Source: Bombardia bombarda (lineage: Eukaryota > Ascomycota > Sordariomycetes > Sordariales > Lasiosphaeriaceae). From it: DNA of 64,000 nucleotides. Where the stretch lies: contig JAULSR010000001.1 of the NCBI GenBank assembly GCA_030512295.1, positions 8,393,001 to 8,457,000 of the forward strand. Reading direction: 5' to 3'. The notes below the pieces were generated by a model. The model searched no databases. It saw only the letters and a list, made by a program, of their open reading frames with translations, and was not told the origin of the DNA. Both the position numbers and the translations under genes were made by a program. Shown one piece after another: positions 23,395 to 34,708 of this stretch; positions within the stretch are counted from its first letter, which is position 1; the number at the start of each line of letters is the position of its first letter.

Positions 23395-24831
23395 ATGGCC
23401 GACTTCCGGGACCTGCGTATTGTCGTAATCGGCGCTGGTGAGTTAACTGTCCCGGTGGGCCCCTTTCTCCTCCTGCATGTAACCTCGTGGGCAAGCATGG
23501 AAGGACCTTGAAGGCCAACGACACGCGTCATTATTATAGGAATGGGAGGGCTGGGCACCGCCCTCGCTTTTGCGAAAAAGGGGTTTAGAGACATCAAGGT
23601 CTTTGAGAATGCATCAAATCTGGGCTTCGTCGGCGCTGGCATCCAGATGCCCCCAAATGTCATTCGCGTGCTCGACCGTCTGGGCTGCTGGGAAGAGATT
23701 GCAAAGGAGGCGACAGACATCAAAGACACAAGCATCAGACAGGGAAGCACAGATGTCGAGCTCGCCCACGTCGAGATGCCCGACGTGCGGGAAAAGTACG
23801 GGTTCCCGCACTGCACCGGCCACCGCGCCTCCCTCGCCGGCGGCCTCTTCAACGGCTGCAAACAGGAATCCGCCATAACCTTCTACTTCTCCACCGCCCT
23901 CGTCTCGGTCGACGCCTACACACCCCACCCGACCCTAACCGTCAAGCCCCGCGACGGCGCCCCTTACCAAGTCCACGCCGACATCGTCCTCGCCGCCGAC
24001 GGCATCAAGTCGGTCACGCGCACGCAGATGCTCGCCACGCTCGGCACCGCCTCGGAGGAGGAAGACACGGGCCAAGCCGCGTACCGCATCATGCTCAAGC
24101 GCGAGGACATGGCGCACGACCCCGAGATGCTCGCCCTGCTCGACAGCGACACCGTCGTCCGCTGGATCGGCGAGCGCCGCCACATCATCGCCTACTCCGT
24201 CTCTGACAAACAGATCTACAACATCTCCACCGCTCAGCCAGACACCCACTTCGCCTCGGCCACAAACGCCACCTACACCACCCGCGGCTCCAAAAAGACC
24301 ATGCTCGACGTCTACTCCTCCTTCTGCCCCCTCATCCACCGCATACTCGACCTCGTGCCCGAGGGCGAGGTCTGCGAGTGGAAGCTGCGCGTGCACAAGG
24401 AGCTGCCCACCTGGGTGCATGGGTCCGTCGCCCTCGTCGGCGACGCCTGCCACCCGACCCTGCCCCACCTCAGCCAGGGCGCCGCCATGGCCATCGAGGA
24501 CGGCGCCGTGCTGGCCGAGTGCGTCAGCCGGATCCCCCGCAACAAGCTGCAGGACCCCGAGGCCGTGACAAAGGCGCTGAAGGTGTACGAGCTGCTGCGC
24601 AAGCCGCACACGACCAAGCTGGTCGACATGGCCAGCTTCTCGGGCCGGACGCTGCACCTTGGCGAGGGCAAGGCCAAGGAGGAGCGCGACCGCCAGTTCC
24701 GCGACAACGGCAAGTCGGGCTCCGTGCCCGACAAGTGGGCGAGCCCCGACGTGCAAAAGATGATTTACTCGAACGACTGCATGAAGGAGGCTGAGCAGAG
24801 GTTTGACGAGCTGTTTGCTAGTCTTGCGTAG
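23395..24831 (+). CDS. FAD-dependent monooxygenase, salicylate hydroxylase-like
   Basis: Exons 23395-23437 and 23540-24831 give 444 residues. The 102-base intron splits the dinucleotide-binding motif IVVIGAG-MGGLGTALAFA, and the join restores GxGxxG. The ATG has a strong context (GACCATGGCC). Three class A flavoprotein hydroxylase signatures are present: the N-terminal FAD-binding loop, a DG motif in IVLAADGIKSVTRTQM, and the GD motif in VALVGDACHPTLPHLSQGAA. Such enzymes use NAD(P)H and O2 to hydroxylate aromatic acids such as salicylate or 6-hydroxynicotinate. No signal peptide is visible, so it is likely cytosolic. The neighbours are not catabolic genes, so the substrate cannot be inferred from context. 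Family assignment is strong, substrate is open. Confidence 0.9.
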
Positions 24832-25810
24832 GTGACAGGACTTTAGTTAAACCCCCATTCATATCTCGCTTTGCTTGGTTCTTTTTCCTTTTGAGTAGAT
24901 CATCTACAATTCTTTATATCGTCAGCGTCCGTGGCGTAGCATTCGGCGCATCAGGGAGAATGAAAGAAATGGGAAATAAATGGATGGGCTAGTAGAGGAT
25001 ATATTTTAAATACTTGAACGATTAATGGAACAAAACGATAAAGGAAAATTTCTTGTGTGATATATTCTCTTTAGTTGAGACCAACAACCCCAGTCCAAGG
25101 GCGGATGATCTGTGAGCTAACTAGTGCTTTCCCCCCATCAGAAAGGGAATGGATGAAATAAGGGGGGGGCCGCGAAAAAGAAGCAATTACATGTTGTGGA
25201 CAGTGTGTGTGTGTATACAGACAAACATCCATGTATGCCAAACCCCATAAAAAGCAGGTAAAAGAGAAAGGAAGGAAAAACACGAAAGAAAAAGGAAAAA
25301 CTGCCACAGACAAGGTGGCACCTGTTGAACCATTCATATGCAGCTCCAGTCCCCATGCGCCCCCCAATTTTCTCGCCCAGATCAATGCTTCAGCGACTGC
25401 AAGGCGAATTTCCCGATCAAATCTCTGCAGTCCCTTTCCTTGCTGATAACAGGCGCACAACACACACATCTGCCGTACCACCCAGATGTCTCGGCAACAA
25501 AAAACCAAAAAGCGCTAACGCAGTCGCAAATCGCCATTTCTCCTCCAACTCGTCGCGGCACACACATAGTTCGGTTTGGAAAGATAGTTCGGTTTTGGTA
25601 GATGGTCGGTCGAGCGAGCGGGTCTGTTTAACCAGCCAGCCAGCTGGGTAGTGGCCATGCCCGTTGATTTTCCCGTCTTTGCAACCATCGCCGTAGTAGC
25701 GCGTCCGCAACACCAATCGCGTCTCAGCTTATTCGTCCCATCTTTTTTTGTGATGAGGAGAATGAACGTGTCAAGGTGTTTTTGCTTTGTTTTGCTTTGA
25801 GTTTGTCCGC
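24832..25810. other. Convergent 3' intergenic region
   Basis: Lies between two converging genes (FAD monooxygenase and CYSTM protein). It includes an A/G-rich tract at about 25250-25305. No gene is seen. Confidence 0.5.
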
Positions 25811-26251
25811 TTAGAACAAAATGTCCAAGCAACAGCAGCACGCCATACCGGCGAGACATGCCTCGAAAAAGCCCTGAGACACAAGTCAGTATTCCGCAAC
25901 AGATTCTAAGACATCAAGAGTGCAACTCACAGGTCCGCTCTTACGCCCCTGCTGAGGAGGGTAGCCCTGCTGCTGCTGCGGGTTGTAGTATGCGCCGGGG
26001 GGGCCTTGCTGCGGGGGGTAGCCGCCGCCCTGTTGCGGGTAGCCCTGAGGAGGATAGCCCTGCTGCGGCGGGTAGCCTCCCTGCGGTTGCTGCTGGTATC
26101 CCATCTGCGGGCCGGACTGGTAGTAGCCGCCGTCCTGCGGCGGTGGGCTCGCTCCGTTGTAGTACTGTTGCTGCTGACCGCCGTAGGCCGCCTGCGGTGC
26201 CTGCGGGTTGCCGCCGTAGGCGGGGGGTTCGTCGTACTTTTGATGCGACAT
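25811..26251 (-). CDS. CYSTM (cysteine-rich transmembrane) protein with Gln/Pro/Tyr-rich head
   Basis: Two exons, 26251-25931 and 25873-25811, give 127 residues. The 57-base intron has donor GTGAGT, branch CTGAC and acceptor TCTCAG. The small second exon encodes GFFEACLAGMACCCCLDILF followed by a stop. That is a textbook CYSTM ending: a membrane-associated helix with a run of four cysteines. The head contains repeated GYPPQQ/GYPQQ units and begins MSHQKYDEPPAY. CYSTM proteins are small, tail-anchored or palmitoylated stress-tolerance proteins found across eukaryotes. Without the second exon the reading frame ends in an unrelated tail, so the splice is needed to recognise the gene. Confidence 0.9.
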
Positions 26252-27562
26252 TGTTTGTTTTGTTGGTGGTTGTGAAAAGTTTGAGGTTGGGGGAGACGGA
26301 GGTAGGTAGGTCGTCGTCGTCGTCGGTTAGGTTGTGCGGTTGCTCGGAAGGTCCGGTCGGATGCGCAGGGTGGAAAGAAGACGATTAGGTAGATCGGCTT
26401 CTGAAATTAGATACGTAGGTAGGTAGGTAGGTGTGTGTAGGGAAAGCAGACGCGGGGGAAAGAAGAAGTGTGTGTTTGTTGAAGGAGAACAAAGAATTAA
26501 TAGCGGCCACGTCAGTCAGCCAAGGAAAAAAAAAATTGTAATGAGTTAGCAGAATTTCGAATGAAATGGGAGTCCCGACCACGATAAATGCTCTCGGGGC
26601 TCTCTCTCACTAGGTTGTCTGCTGCGCTGTGATCAGGCCCCCGAGCCCCCGTTTCGGGGGGTTTTAGTGACAGCTCTTGGGGGGGGCGGTCGTTTGTGGC
26701 GCAGTCCAGGGGTCCACGTAAGTTTACGGTCTGCGACGGATTTCCCTATCCGTTCTTTTTTCCACGGCTACCCGGCACCCACACCATGACCAGCCTGCAC
26801 GCAGCAAGCAGCGTTTATCAGCGCCACAGTGGAGCATCATATAATACGCGCTAGTATTCGACGCATCGACGCATTTGGCATTGGCAGCGAGCGTGTTCAT
26901 CTGACGAGACGCAGACGGTTTTGAATTGGAATCCACTCTTCTGCTTCCCGGGACCCCGTGAACCGCCGACGCAGCTTGGATGCTGGGTCCTTCCATGGGC
27001 TGCCTCCCGTCAGTTCTGACACATCATGCTGTGTATGTGTAATTCTTGCACGCTTTTTTGTGCTTGATTTTCTGAACAAGGACTTTGTTATTCAGCCTGT
27101 CTGCGCTAGACAATCGTGATGCATGGGGGTCTTTCTTAACCGCCGTCCAACGGCAAACACTCGCTAATCGTCGATTCTCAGAGCTAACTTGTAGCGGTCA
27201 TATCCGCAGGTATGGTATTGGATGCTGCGATCGTCAAAATTACCATGTGAATAACAGCCCCTTGTCAGTAATTTTGAGATTGAGATTCCTTGGCAACCCC
27301 ATCACGGATTACACAGTATCTAATTCAGTTCTGCATGTACGTGTTTTCATTATTATTCTATTGTGGTATTCAATAAGATATGTTCCGTCGGGTATCATTA
27401 ATTTATATGTTTTAGGTCATCCTCCTCTTGCTCTCCCAGCCCGTCTCTTTTATCGCTTCGTTAATCCTGAATGCATATGTAGCTAGGTAATTAGGCATGC
27501 AGTTAAGCTCTGCCCAGAAAAAAAAGTTCCCAAGGATGAGTATATGTCGGCCAAGAGTCACA
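26252..27562. other. Intergenic region, no gene seen
   Basis: Upstream of the CYSTM gene and downstream of PEX7. It contains a TAGG tetramer run at 26414-26430 and an imperfect GC-rich hairpin-like stretch at 26636-26665 (CCCCGAGCCCCCGTTTCGGGG). No convincing open frame. Confidence 0.5.
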
Positions 27563-28713
27563 TCACCTGCGTAGCAGAGAATGTGCGTCCCACAGAAGCA
27601 CCCTCTCGTCCCAGCCGACCGAGGCAACCCATCCGCCCAATCCAAACAGACACCAGTCGACTCCGGTGGCGAACTCGGTGTGGCGGTTCATGAGGCCGAG
27701 CTGGGCGCCGGTGCGTATCATCGTATTGTTATTATTGACGATGGGGGAGGGCGGGGGCGCCATAGTAGAGCCATCAGTCCAGACGCGGACCGTCATGTCG
27801 TAGCTGGCGCTGATGAGTATGTCGCTGGCGTGAGGACTCCAGGCGACGCGACGGACGGCGTAGTCGTGACCGACCAGCAGGGCTAGGGGGCCGCCCTGGG
27901 GGTTGCGGATGTCAAAGGTGCGGATGACGCGGTCGACGCCGCCCGTGGCGATGACGGTGTCGTTGTACTTGTTCCAGTCGTGGGTGAGAATCTCGGCGGG
28001 CATGGCACCGGCAAAGGTCTGGCCGTCGGCGAGGCGGGGCAGCGTGGGGCCGGCGGGCGGTGCGTGGACGGGGATGACGGTGGCGAGGTGGTACTTGGCC
28101 GAGACGGGGGTGCGCAGGTCGAAGATGCGGAGGTGCGAGTCGCTCGAGACGGCCGAGATGATGTGGGGGTTGGTCGGGCTGAAGGCGGTGCTGTAAGTGC
28201 AGCAGCCGATAGGAAGCGTCTTGAGCGAGGCGGTGCGCGCGGGCGACCACTGAACGGGGGCTGTCAGTGATGGTGATGGTGATGGAATGCTTAGATATCG
28301 AAATGCGGTCTTACAATCTTGACGGTGCCGTCCCACGAACTCGAGATAAAGGCATCCTTAGTGATGGGGTTCCAGGCGACCGAAAAGGTCTCGCGCTTGT
28401 GTTCATGGAAGTTCATGACGGGGAACTGGTCGACGGCCAGGTCGAACAGCTTGAGGGAGCCATCGCCGCATGCCACGACGAGCTGGTTCTCGTTGATCTC
28501 GGACCAGGCGAGGTCATAGAGGGCATCGTTGGTGTCGAACGTCTTCTCGATCTGGATGCCAGCGGCGCTGAGGCCCAGGCAAAAGAGGCGGCCATTGCCA
28601 ACGATGCCGTAGTTGGCCGAGGCGGCGACGGCGAGGCGCGAGTCGTAATAGGGCGAGTACTTGACGGCGTAGGGGTTGAAGCCAGGCGTGCGGAATTCCA
28701 GCATGGACGCCAT
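27563..28713 (-). CDS. PEX7: Peroxin 7 (PTS2 receptor), WD40 protein
   Basis: Exons 28713-28315 and 28249-27563 give 361 residues. The 65-base intron ends at TTCAG, not at the nearer CTGACAG. Only that acceptor restores the WD40 strand SSWDGTVKI-WSPARTASL. The start MASMLEFRTPGFNPYAVKYS is typical of PEX7; the second Met at 28704 is an alternative. Six or seven WD repeats can be seen, with GH/WD-type motifs such as ALYDLAWSEINENQLVVACG, HLRIFDLRTP and DILISASYDMTVRVW. PEX7 recognises the N-terminal PTS2 signal and carries cargo such as thiolase to peroxisomes together with a co-receptor. A short Asn-rich loop (IVNNNNT) is inserted near the C-terminus. The gene is divergent from the AlkB gene, with 458 bases between start codons. 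Confidence 0.93.
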
Positions 28714-29171
28714 GGCCGCAAGAGTCCGTTACCTTGGCCTTTCTGTGCTGCTGCTGCTCCCGGGGCGCATTGGCTGCTAGGAAAGGTAGAGTTAGACGTT
28801 TCCTAGGTACGGGAACCGGGATCGGGATGATGCAAGAATTAACGAGCCTCGGCTGTTTTTGGAGGGACCATTGGGGCCAAAGGAGTCCGCCCGCCCCATT
28901 GCCCCATTGCCCCATTGCCCCATTGCCCCGCCATTTCACACCCGCATGGAAGCCACTGGGGGTCTCCCTACACTGCCATTTGATGGAGCCCCTTGTCTCG
29001 TGACAGCGCGCCTACATTTCACGTCATTCGCGCTCTTTTAGGGTCATAGACCGTGAATACAACACGCGCGTCACGTAGCTGATAAATCACCATAATAGCA
29101 AACAACCGATTTCCTCAGCGGTTTGTGCTCTATCTGACCTCTCAACACCATGTCCATATCCCCAGACCGCC
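28714..29171. promoter_or_regulatory. Bidirectional promoter region between PEX7 and the AlkB-type gene
   Basis: The start codons of two divergent genes are 458 bases apart, so both promoters must lie here or overlap. A short tandem array GCCCCATT (about 4.6 copies, 28893-28929) sits in the middle. Its reverse complement reads AATGGGGC and contains CCCCAT/ATTGG-like elements, but I cannot assign a binding factor. Confidence 0.5.
28893..28929. repeat. 8-bp tandem repeat GCCCCATT
   Basis: About 4.6 perfect copies of GCCCCATT in the PEX7/AlkB intergenic region. Confidence 0.85.
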
Positions 29172-30746
29172 ATGGATGCGTTTGTGACGCGGAAGAAACG
29201 AAAGTTCGACGAGGGTCTTGATTGTCGAAATAGTGGAAATGGCGCTGGCGATGGCGATGAATCAACCGACGTGAAATTAGCCCTATTATCCTCCCTCCAC
29301 CCCGATCTCGACCAAGAGTCGTTGCTCGACATTTTATTAGCCCACGACGGATCCGTCCAGGCGACGCTGGAATCTCTGAGGGCGGCATCAAGCAAGCCCC
29401 GCAGGCTTGTGGTTCCTGGCTCACACGCCCAGACGTCATTGCGCTCCTTCGCAGCAGCAGCAGCAGCAACTAATGCAACTGCTGCCCCGCCAACCACTAA
29501 CGGCACAGCGCCACTAGTCAAGAAGGCCAGGTTATTGTCCAGAAAAGGGGCAACAATTCACTTGTTTGACCCCAAGGACATCAGCGACCACACCCCCTGC
29601 ACCGTCATCCACAACTTCCTGCCCCACCAAGACGCAAACGACCTCCTGGCCGAGCTGCTGCACGAGTCCGAGACCTTTGAGCAGATTACCTTTAAGCTGT
29701 TTGACAATGTCGTCTCGAGCCCTCACACGTCGGGATTCTTTGTCGGTTCCGATTATGAGATGAACCAGCAAAAGTTTGAGTACGTCTACAACGGCGCAAA
29801 ACTGACGGTGAGGTACTGCGGTGCGTCATTGTCAATATCAAAGCTGACATGACTTGCAGGATGTTCGCAAGCTCACGCCCCAGCTGGAAAAGGTAAAGGC
29901 CCGAGTCCAGAATGCCGTCAACCAAGAGATTCGGGAGCGCATCCGCACTCACCACGGCGGCAAGAAGCTGAAGCACCAATCTCCGAGGCCGTGGGTCCCC
30001 AACGTAGCATGCGTGAACTGTTATAATGGCCCCGAGCAAAATGTTGGATGGGTATGTCCCAGTCATTATAAATAAATACTATTGTTTGATATATACACAA
30101 AACCAAAACTGACTTCACAAACCACCAACAACAGCACAGCGACCAGCTGACCTACCTCGGCCCCCGCCCCATCATCGGGTCGCTATCCCTGGGCGTCACA
30201 CGCGAGTTCCGCGTCAGACGCATCGTGCCCAAGCCATCAGACACAGATCCTGATGGCAACACCAACTCCAACAAAAACCCCCCAGACACCACCGACGCTC
30301 CCGAAACCAACGAAGGCCAAATCGCAATCCACCTCCCCCACAACTCCCTCCTCGTCATGCACGCCGAGATGCAAGAGGAATGGAAGCACAGCGTCGCCCC
30401 CGCCCCAACCATCGACCCCCACCCCCTCGCCGGCCGCCGTCGCATCAACATCACCTACCGCGACTACCGGCCCGCCTTCCACCCGCGCCTGACCCCAAAG
30501 TGCGCCTGCGGCGTCCCGGGCGTGCTGCGCGTCGTCCAGCGCAAGAAGGAGAATTGGGGCCGCTACTTTTGGATGTGCCAGACCGGCAAGGTGCCCGGCA
30601 GGGAGGGCTGCACTTTTTTCCAGTGGGCCGAGTTTGACGAGGATGGGGAGCCTGTTGTTGCTGTTGGCGTCAGGGCTGGGGCTGGGACGACCATCGCGGC
30701 GGTAGGGCAGCAGCAACAGCAGCAAAAGAAGATAGCGGATACGTAA
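29172..30746 (+). CDS. AlkB-type 2OG-Fe(II) dioxygenase with CUE-like head and GRF zinc finger tail
   Basis: Three exons, 29172-29807, 29860-30051 and 30135-30746, give 479 residues. Residues ~33-75 (DVKLALLSSLHPDLDQESLL...VQATLESL) form a CUE-like ubiquitin-binding helical motif. Residues ~120-400 are an AlkB dioxygenase. Intron 2 joins NVGW to HSDQLTYLG, giving the first Fe ligands H-x-D. The distal His lies in LLVMHAEMQEEWKHSV, and the 2-oxoglutarate Arg in RRRINITYRDYRP. The tail CACGVPGVLRVVQRKKENWG plus CQTGKVPGREGCTFFQW is a GRF zinc finger, a single-strand nucleic-acid binder. AlkB proteins remove alkyl groups from DNA or RNA bases by oxidative demethylation. The three-domain layout suggests a nuclear repair enzyme recruited through ubiquitin. 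The C-terminus is Gln-rich. Confidence 0.92.
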
Positions 30747-31514
30747 ATAATTGACCAACATAAAAAAAAAGAGGAGAGTATGACTTGATTCAGACGTTAG
30801 CCAGTGGTGATGTAAATATTTCCACTTCGATGAAAAGGGGTAACGAAGGAAACTAAAACAAAGCTGAGTAACTCAGCTAACAAAGTTCAACTGTAAATGA
30901 ATACAAAGAAAGCGCAATTGGGTATATTTTTTTAGCTACGCACGCATCATCTATCAGTAAGTAACTAGCTAGGTAGGTATCTGGGTAGTTGTAGGTAAGG
31001 TAGATAGGTGATCTAAATAGACGTCGAGATGTCGTCGCCCAAGCGACAAGCAAGCAAGCAGATTACAACAAGATGCAAAAGATCCCCCTCGCTATCCACC
31101 ACCATCTCATCTCAATCCGCCCACACCCTGCTAGCAACCAAATCATTTAACCTTTCGAGCAACTACCGCGCCAGCCATACCAGCCAGCCAGCCAGCCATG
31201 TCAAATCATAACAACTAGATCAGTAGCAAAGGAATATGGGCTATCTTACATCCAGCCAAATCCGGGCATGAGCGATCGTGCAGGACCTCACTACGTAGCT
31301 AGCTTCCATTCTCTTCCACCTTTCCCCCTTCCTTCTTTTTTCTTCTCGCTTCTGCTCATCTTCGAGCTCGCTTCGTCCCAGCCTTCCGTACCATCCTCAT
31401 CAAATTCGTAAAACCACGCCATAAAAGCGTTTGTGTGTGGGCGTACATGGGCGTGGCGCGAGTGTACGTAAAAGAAAAGAAAAAGACTATGTGGCCAGCC
31501 AGATCGTATCATGA
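30747..31514. other. Convergent 3' intergenic region
   Basis: Lies between the AlkB-type gene and the converging Zn2Cys6 gene. AT-rich, with CTAGCTAGGTAGGTATC at about 30966-30982. No gene is seen. Confidence 0.5.
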
Positions 31515-34500
31515 TCATAAGCCATTTGATCCCGAGTTACCCATCCCACCGCCGCCAGCACCGCCGCCTTGACCCTGTTGTCCGCCAAAGAAAAATCCAT
31601 CAAACAGGTCGACCTGCTGGCCGTCGCTAAAGTCGTGGTGCAAACCTTCCCAGCCGAAACCAAAGCCCAGGTCCATCATTGTATTATCGCCAGAATTCAG
31701 GTCACCTTCCATACCCAGTGCGCCGTTACCATCAAGATTTTGCAAGAAGTCCATGCCCTGCATGTCGCTGAAGTTGATCGTTCCGCCAGGGCTGTATATC
31801 TGCCCGGCCTGCTGCTGCTGCTGCTGCTGTTGTGGCTGAGAGAGAAAGCTGCCCGGCCCCTGTCCACCCAGGCTGGTCATCGGAGAGCCCATCTGGACAG
31901 CTGGCGGTGTCTGACGCGGCGTATGGTGCTGCTGCCCCATGGTGGGTGATGGCATTAGCGATGGATCAATGGCGCCTGTATCGGGGCTCATTGCGACTTG
32001 GGCATCTGAGGAGCTCGCATTGCTCCGTGGCTGAGGCGGGAGGTTCCGCATCAGTGAAAACCCATCCGACTCGCTTTTTACAGTCGGCGCCATGCGGTAC
32101 TGCGGTCTCTGGAAGGCCGAGAGCTGTGAGGTGGATGAGGGGCTGTTCGAGTAGACATCGTTGATATCGAACTGCAAGGCGCCACGCCCCGAGCCATGAT
32201 CGTGGGATTGCCGGTGATGGCGCTTGTTATGGCTGTGGTGTTGCTGATGCTGCATCTTGCCAGAGAGTGATCCAGTATCGCTTCTTGAACTCCAGTCAAG
32301 GCGGTGATCCATGCTATCCCTCGAGTCCGATCTCTTATTACTCGAAGGACCAGATAGCTCCTGGCCAAATCCTCCGGTTGAGTTAGCCATCCTGACAGTT
32401 GCTTTGGCGGTTCGGTCGAAGGCGTCGCGACACGCCTCAGCGGGCGGACACTTTTCAATCAGATCGGTAAAGACGGATTTTGCGGCGAGAATTGTGAAGT
32501 CTACTTCATCCACAGTCTTGAAGCACGTATTAGCATAGCACATAGAAACGCTGGTCAGAAAGGTTTTCCTTACAAGTCGACTCCTCACAATGGGAGAATG
32601 CCATATCGCATAGAGATATGATATTCCCGCCATGAATAGATGGTGGGTAGCCAGGTAGGTATAATTCACCAGGCCTACCCGGTGCAGCTGGCGATAGAGC
32701 CGCAGGATCTTCTGACCTGCCTCGGCAACCTTAACATAGACACGGTCTTCGTCCTCGCGAAGCTCCATGTTGTATATCGTCGGACTATTTACCTCTTTCG
32801 AGGTATTATATTCACCCTCAAACATAGCCGGGACACTCAAACTCTGTCGATACAACATGATGATAGCCTGCCAGTAGTTCAGGTCGAAAAACTCGGTCGA
32901 AAAGGCAACCCCCGTGTCACGGTTAGTAGGTGCTGAATTCTTCCACTCATAAAGCCTCTTGTCAATGTCGATGCGCCATGACCGAAACGAGTCAAACCGG
33001 GATAGAAATGGCGAGGGCAGAGACGTGTGCATGTGTGGGTTTCTCTGATTAAGCCCGGCCGCTCGCGCGATCTGGGTTTGTTGGAACTGTAAAACTTGGA
33101 GAATCTCGGACTGAAGAAGCCTCAGACGGAAGTAGTGATGCGCGACCAGCTTATAAGTTGGCCCCGACATTTCGGGAGACAGCTCTGCGAGGCCATTCTG
33201 TGTGATATGCTGGTCTTCTAGGAGCGAAGGAAACTCGGTCGTGATGACCTGATCCGATATTCCAAAGGGCCGGCCCACACACACGCTGACAAGACGGTCA
33301 AACGAATAGGTACACCACCAGAGACGCCGTCTAAGATCTCTCACGTACTCGCGCCGGCCTCTTTCTCGAACATGTGATTCACTTTGCTGACTTGCTGCCT
33401 CGCCCAAGCCAACCTCAACATCTTTCCCATCTTCGTAGTGTAATCCCAGATCAACGGCCAACCTCACTGCTACACCAATAATGTACCAAAGCCCGGGGGT
33501 ACCGGTCTTAATAAAGCGAAGTTTGCCAAAAGCAGGACAGCCTGCAGTTCCTCCAGGCCCCCACCACTGCCAAGACAGGCTTCGAGATGAACAATGGCGC
33601 TGGCGTGATATTCCTCCGCCTGGTACTCCCTTGACCCGGCGGTAGATGCGTCCGATAGAGGATCGGCCTTGGCAGAATCGCCAAGGATGATACCCCCGCC
33701 TATGGCGAACACCATGTTTAGCACGTAGAGCTCCCGGGGTCCACGCACTTGACCCTCTTCAGCATATGCTTGTTCGAACATGTCCATAAAACCGCCCTTG
33801 TGAAGCACCGGGATCTGGGGGTTGGCGTGTTCAAAGTAGAGGGTCACCAGCCTGGTACCAAGCGCCTTGTCAGGGAAGGGTGCTGGGCGAATCGTAGGCT
33901 TTGTGTGCAAGCCAAAGAAGGAATCACGCATCGAGGTTCCCGGGCCGGCGGGGCCATTGTCGGCAGAAGGCCTGTAGGGCCGTATACCCCCCTTGTCAGA
34001 TGTAGACTTCTGGTCAGAGACCGAGGATTGGACGGCAGCGAAGACAACGCGGGCAAACGATACACCAGAAGTCGCCCCGAGATAACGATGGTTGGCGGCT
34101 CCAGGAACTCCTGAAATACTGGATTTGGACACGAGCCTTTGCAGCCTTGCAGTCTCGTCCTCGCCAGTCTGTAACCTGGTGCTGCCAGTAGCGTCTGTCA
34201 CCTCGGAATGGGACGAGTAACTGGCGTCGACAGGAGAGCGTACGGCGGCAGAGCCATTGCTAGGCTTGGAGCAATACTCCAAGTTCTCTGACGGTGGAAA
34301 GGGTATGTTTTTGGAAGATAGCAAAGCCTCGAGCTGCTCAACCCTTGATTCAAGATAAAAGATATAACTCCTGGGGATCTCCCTCTTGGTAATGGGGTCG
34401 TATCCAACACATGCAACGCCGGCCTTCTCGCAGCTCGCGCAGCTCGGGAGCTTCTGGTCGCATCGGTTCTTGCGCAGACGACAGCGATTGCAGGCGCTCA

Positions 34501-34708
34501 CGTTGCGGAAGCTGCTGCTCTGGCCCACCTTCCCGCCCGGGTGGCCAGCCAGGCCATCGTGCAAGAGGTCGCTCGTAGGGGAGATTGGACCGGCGGACGG
34601 TACCGAGGCTGGGGAGTCTTTTTCGGGCGATGATTGGCGCGGGCGCTTGGAGGGATGGGCGTTCGGAGAGGGAGGGGAATGCGGAGGCATTGTGCCGGCT
34701 TGAGACAT
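31515..34708 (-). CDS. Zn2Cys6 transcription factor with fungal-specific TF domain (CLR-1/ClrA-like by memory); apparent 1-base frameshift
   Basis: The coding region runs leftward from ATG 34708. The first 408 codons end in LLLANFALLRPVPPG. Frame is then lost at the homopolymer pair CCCGGGGG (33492-33499, plus strand). The next frame gives LWYIIGVAVRLAVDLGLHYE and runs to 31515. One extra base makes a single 1064-residue protein with no intron. The DNA-binding motif CNRCRLRKNRCDQKLPSCAS continues to a sixth Cys. A dimerisation coil (YIFYLESRVEQLEALL) follows, then the fungal-specific TF domain with the conserved RRRLWWCTYSFDRLVSVCVG. The C-terminal ~250 residues are Gln/Ser/Met/Gly-rich and look like an activation region. 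The zinc-cluster and linker (VGYDPITKREIPRSY) and the KCPPAEACRDAF segment resemble, from memory, the cellulose regulator CLR-1/ClrA. That subfamily call needs a search. Confidence 0.85.

Noticed and set aside
23395..26251. Secondary metabolite or catabolic cluster around the FAD monooxygenase
   Set aside because: Neighbours are a channel, a CYSTM protein and PEX7; no synthase, P450 or pathway regulator is adjacent.
26636..26665. GC-rich hairpin as a terminator
   Set aside because: Bacterial-type terminators are not expected in this nuclear fungal DNA, and the stem is imperfect.
28250..28259. PEX7 acceptor at CTGACAG
   Set aside because: It puts the second exon out of frame; TTCAG ten bases further restores the WD40 strand.
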